This document shows positions 60,290 to 64,000 of a stretch of 64,000 nt of DNA, piece after piece; within the stretch, counting starts at the first letter, position 1, and each line of letters starts with the position of its first letter. The stretch lies in contig OX621263.1 of the NCBI GenBank assembly GCA_951640165.1, positions 3,742,501 through 3,806,500 on the forward strand, given 5' to 3'. The DNA comes from Pseudoips prasinana (lineage: Eukaryota > Arthropoda > Insecta > Lepidoptera > Nolidae). Under the pieces are notes generated by a model, which had not been told where the DNA came from, did no database searches, and saw only the letters and a list, made by a program, of their open reading frames with translations. Both the position numbers and the translations under genes were made by a program.

Positions 60290-61655
60290 TAAGATAAGAT
60301 AAATATACTTTATTGTACACCATTTTACATAAAAGTTACAAGATCTCAAATAAAATAATTATAAAAAAGGTACAATAGGCGGTCTTATCGCTTAAAGCGA
60401 TCTCTTCCAGACAACCTTTAGTTGGACTATATTGTATGGAATTAGGAGTAGGGGTAGTGTATGGTGTAAAAATATAGAATATGATTAAGTACTTAAGACT
60501 AATAGTGGTATCTACTTAATAGTAGTACTACCACTAATTACTTACATAATATATTACTTATACTATTTATTTGTATACAATACATAGAATAATAGTAATA
60601 ATAAAAATATATACATATATAATATATAAATAGACATAGATATATTATATAGATAGATATAGATAAAAATAAATATAATAAATATTAATATTCTGTTATG
60701 ATGAAAATATCAACTATATCTAGCAGGGTTATATGATGGACAATAAAAAAAGGAACATTTATTGCAACTGTGACAGATAATGTTTTGTCACAAGATTTTT
60801 AAACGTAGATAAAGATTGAGCGCGTCTTATCGATACTGGTAACGCATTCCAGAGACGAGCAGCTACAACAGTAAATGACTTGCTGAAGAAATTGGTGGAA
60901 TGCGTTGGTAAGGTTAGTTGCAGGTTTTCTGATGATCTCAGTGACTTGGCATGCGTGTCATTGAGGAACTTGAAACGTTCTTTGAGATAATAGGGTGTTG
61001 AGGGATTAAAGAGAATATTGTACAAGAGAGATAAGATATGTGCATTCCGACGAAGACGAATAGGAAGCCACTTGAGTTTAGTACGAAATTCTGAAACATG
61101 GTCATATTTGCGAATACCAAATATGAACCTAATACAGAAATTTTGGAGACGCTCAAGTTTGTCAAGTTGTTCCTGGGTTAAATCGAGATAGCTGGCGTCA
61201 GCGTAATCGAGAATAGGAAGAAGGAGAGATTGTGCAAGCGCAATTTTCGTGGTAATAGGCAGGAAATTACGAAGCCTTCGCAAAGATCCAGCAGAAGCAA
61301 AGATTTTACGGCTGACTTCCTGTACTTGCGGAGCCCATGACAGTTCTGTGTCTATTAAGATTTCCAAATTTCTAAAATTTTGAGCCAATGGAATTACAGT
61401 ATTATTGAAAGTAATATCGGGAATTTGTGACCAATCTACTTTAGTTCGCATCCTAGTACTACCGATAACAATTGCTTGTGATTTGGCTGGGTTCACAATA
61501 AGCCCATAGCTATCACTCCAGGAGGAAATATGTATAAGATCTCTGTTTATGAGACGAATAGCTTCAGGCAGGTTATTGGGAGTTGCTTGACTGTAGATCT
61601 GGAGATCATCTGCATAAAGGTGGTAGGATGAAACTAATTTTTGGGAACTGGCATT
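60290..61655 (-). mobile_element. Jockey-like LINE, RT C-terminal half and long 3' UTR
   Basis: The minus strand reads SSYHLYADDLQIYSQATPNN near 61610, LIHISSWSDSYGLIVNPAKS, then the open frame 61496-60759 (SWAPQVQEVSRKIFASAGSL, LLPILDYADASYLDLTQEQL, FCIRFIFGIRKYDHVSEFRT, VVAARLWNALPVSIRRAQSL). The 3' UTR 60758-60290 is AT-rich and ends ACAATAAAGTATATTTATCT. It shares the GCGATCTCTTCCAGACAACC word with 36060-36195 (inverted). Confidence 0.82.
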
Positions 61656-61667
61656 AATAAATATTGC

Positions 61668-61885
61668 AGAGTCTCTCCTACTCCCAGTTCTTGACTACGC
61701 AGATGTCAGCTATCTCAATCTTACGGAGGACAAGCTTGACAAACTTGAGCGTCTTCAAAATTTCTGCATACGATTCATATTTGGTCTTCGAAAATATGAT
61801 AATGTATCCAAATTTCGCAAATTACTTAAGTAGCTTCCCATAAGACTCCGCCGAAATACTCACATTCTATCCATTCTTTTTTTTT
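61668..61885 (+). mobile_element. Opposite-strand copy of the same RT C-terminal region
   Basis: The plus strand reads ESLLLPVLDYADVSYLNLTE, KLERLQNFCIRFIFGLRKYD and LPIRLRRNTHILSILF, homologous to but diverged from the neighbour at 61270-60990. The two are head to head. Confidence 0.75.
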
Positions 61886-62959
61886 TATTTTTTTATTATT
61901 AACCTGCAATCCGTCTTATGTGACTATAATCAGGTTGGTTGAAGTGAAATAAGTTTTAGAGGATTAGGGCCACTGCCCCAACTCTCTTCAGTCATCAAGC
62001 ACATTGGCTCTTTTCAATCGTTTTATATGATTTCCTTGCAGAAGCATATTTGCCAGAGAATTAGGATGATTCTTCAAGCGATCTGTGTAATTTTCAGAGT
62101 AAACTTTAGCTTCTTCAATTACAGTTTTCATGTCCAAGTACTCATGAATCTCTGAGTTGCGAGTGAACCAATTGCGCCACTTATTGTCCTCAATATATTG
62201 TTCTGAGCTCTCTGGAGGCACATTATGTTGGATTTACAGGCTGATGACCACAATTGTATACCATAAGTCCAAATAGGCTTGATAACTGCGCAATACACTC
62301 TAAGTTTGTTACTGAGGGATAGCGTTGACTGTTTGCCTAGTAACCGCAAAAGATTTCATAATGGGTCAAAACCAGGGGCTTTCTTTATGGCTAAGTTTGA
62401 CATTTCCTTAGCTAGTTCGTTGGAGAAGTCGAACGCAGCGGTGGGCTTAGCTGAAGGACCTGGTCAAGGACAGTATCTATTTCAGGGTCGTCAGGGTTAG
62501 CAGTGGTGTTTGGTTTGAATACATCAGCCAAGTAGGTTGCGAAAGCCTCAGATTTTTCTAAATCATTACGGGCCCAAGAATTATTTTGATAGGCGGAAAG
62601 CACTCTTGGGGTTGGCCCATTGACTTGGTAGTCTTCCAAAGAGAGAGATGACCACTTGAATTCGGAGATATCCTTTCCAACTTCCATTTCAAAGTCTCAT
62701 TGGCTGCTTCAGCAAGAGTAACTTTTAGATCTACGATAGCACAGTTAAGTCGAGTTTTGTCTTCCTTGTTGCGAGAAACCTGCCACACTCTACGTAGTCT
62801 GCGCTTTTCTGATATTTTTTCACTAATAGTGATAGGAATCGAGACCCTTCGGGAAGATATGACTATTTCTGGAGTATTGACCCACGCAGCGACTTGTATC
62901 AGACTTGTGATGTATAAGCACGCATAATCAATGTCCTTCTCGGTTTTTAGCGGAAGTTT

Positions 62960-63385
62960 GGGATTAATAGAATCCTCAAGATAGCTTTAAAAGTTGACCC
63001 AATCAGTTTTCGCATTATGCAGATTGTCATTATTAAACTCACTAGATATGATTGTGGTGCTTAACATTAGCATAACAGGAGTGTGGTCTGAGGAACCATC
63101 AAGACTAGATTTTATGTGGACTTATAGATGGTTTATATTTTTTACGATATAAAAATCAAGGAGATCTGGGGTCTTATGAGGGTCTGCAGGCCAATATGTC
63201 GGTTCTCCAGTTGATAGATGGGTGAGCTTATTAGAGTCAAGGCTTTTTTTAAGTTCGCGACCTCTTGTTACTGTAGTTCTGGCTCCCCAATGCGTGTGCT
63301 TTGCATTCCAATCACCGCCGGCTATGAATCGATTTCCCAGTGATTGAAAGAATTCTATGAACATATCCTCTTTGATTGAGTGTCG

Positions 63386-63451
<66 letters not shown>

Positions 63452-63817
63452 CGACACGCTATATTAATCACTCGGCAGTGTACTGCCCCCGCAGTACACT
63501 GCCGAGTGATTAATATAGCCTGATCGGTCTTCAACTTGCACGGTAGTGGCTTGCAAGTAAGTTGTAGAAAATGGTTGCAGTAAACAGTGTTTCACTCTGT
63601 TTTTAATGACGATTGCTGAACCAGCATGAGCTCCACCATCAGGATGAGAAGTAAAGTATACACAGTAGCCTGGAATAAGTATTCGAGTTCTTGTAGTCGA
63701 ATGTGCTTCGGATACAAGACACGCGTCCAGTTAGTTGTCTTTAAGGAAAATTTCTAGTTCATGAGTATTAGGTGCAAGACCATTTATGTTCCACGTTGCT
63801 ATGTGCAGTGAAGTCAT
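62960..63817 (-). pseudogene. Jockey ORF2 endonuclease, interrupted by palindromes
   Basis: ATG at 63817: MTSLHIATWNINGLAPNTHE, then a stop in KDN*LDA, VSEAHSTTRTRILIPGYCVY, FTSHPDGGAHAGSAIVIKNR, then after the palindromes RHSIKEDMFIEFFQSLGNRF, AGGDWNAKHTHWGARTTVT and DFYIVKNINHL. WNINGL, SEAH and GDWNAKH are the endonuclease blocks. The insertion of hairpins and TA repeats at 63380-63519 splits it. Confidence 0.75.
63380..63519. repeat. Two abutting perfect palindromes, one made of TA repeats
   Basis: 63380-63457 is a 78-bp palindrome (GTGTCGTATAATATAT inward, long TA centre). Next to it, 63458-63486 and 63491-63519 are perfect 29-bp arms with loop CCCC; one arm is endonuclease coding sequence. 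Confidence 0.9.
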
Positions 63818-64000
63818 TTTGATAGTTTTCCGACTAGTGTTGTTATAAGACCCAACATGGAGCTTATTTGTTGAATTAAGAGATCAAACTTCTCACTTTG
63901 TTTTAAGAGAATATTTTCAAGAGAAATTGTTGGCTGATTGTAATTTTGGGAATCCGAGCTATCGGCTGTCGTTGGAGTATCTGCGATTTTGCAAGCTGCG
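63814..64000 (-). CDS. LINE ORF1 (gag-like) C-terminal end, partial
   Basis: Reads from the edge: KIADTPTTADSSDSQNYNQP, LLKQSEKFDLLIQQISSMLG, TLVGKLSK and TGA at 63816-63814. It overlaps the ORF2 start in an ATGA (ATG 63817-63815), as is common in Jockey-type elements where ORF2 is translated by re-initiation. Confidence 0.65.
   Translation of the reverse strand, partial: AACKIADTPTTADSSDSQNYNQPTISLENILLKQSEKFDLLIQQISSMLGLITTLVGKLSK

Larger units (their letters stand above)
61985..64000 (-). mobile_element. Jockey-clade LINE with the RT core deleted
   Basis: The minus strand from the right edge: ORF1 end, ORF2 endonuclease (63817-about 62960), linker (about 62900-62480; WKLERISPNSSGHLSLWKTT, EKSEAFATYLADVFKPN), the first RT words (IKKAPGFDPL near 62365), then directly the C-terminus (STLSLSNKLRVYCAVIKPIW, TYGIQLWSSACKSN, and after a frameshift SENYTDRLKNHPNSLANMLL and RLKRANVLDD). 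The catalytic RT centre is missing. Confidence 0.78.

Overview
This is a gene-poor, AT-rich stretch of an insect genome, very probably a moth or butterfly (Lepidoptera). The evidence is two split genes for secreted proteins with tandem C-type lectin domains, the layout of lepidopteran immulectins, together with lepidopteran-type repeats: tRNA-derived SINEs, RTE 3' ends with ATGATG tails, the AGGGTTCCGTACC inverted-repeat element, and Jockey/CR1/R1-like LINEs. Nothing prokaryotic was seen.

Host genes. Gene 1 (+) has five exons: 15557-15614, 23598-23861, 24528-24731, 25144-25395 and 27369-27523. They join in phase to 310 residues (signal peptide, CTLD1 with EPN, CTLD2 with QPD). Gene 2 (-) has five exons: 44840-44786, 44035-43790, 42393-42190, 41112-40858 and 36369-36206. 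They join to 307 residues, and both CTLDs carry QPD. The two genes converge. A partial third copy (-) has only the two CTLD2 exons (59616-59359 and 57631-57468). A relic of a CTLD1 exon lies at 9621-9698 (+). An extra copy of gene 1's last exon lies at 32425-32585 (+), inside a direct duplication of about 3.7 kb (26207-29910 and 31256-34862).

Region by region. 1-14000 is nested and broken LINEs on both strands with SINEs. 14037-15244 is a dead mariner. 15557-27523 is gene 1; its 8-kb first intron is packed with LINEs that all lie antisense to it. 26207-34862 is the duplicated block with BEL/Pao-like pol relics. 36206-44840 is gene 2, with SINEs a few bases from three of its splice sites. 44900-57200 holds more LINE, SINE and MITE copies, a Helitron helicase scrap and a broken transposase-like gene of a type repeated in insect genomes. 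57468-59616 is the partial lectin gene. 59970-64000 holds a possible solo LTR and two Jockey-like LINEs.

The most unusual feature is a set of perfect or near-perfect inverted repeats with 11-50 bp arms and tiny loops, scattered through unrelated sequence and several times interrupting a transposon reading frame. One pair of duplicated loci shows the state with and without the hairpin, and the inserted arm is an inverted copy of the neighbouring bases. This fits a template-switch process, although assembly artefacts must be ruled out.

All calls were made by eye from the sequence and translations. Family names for transposon remnants are by motif, and repeat boundaries are approximate.
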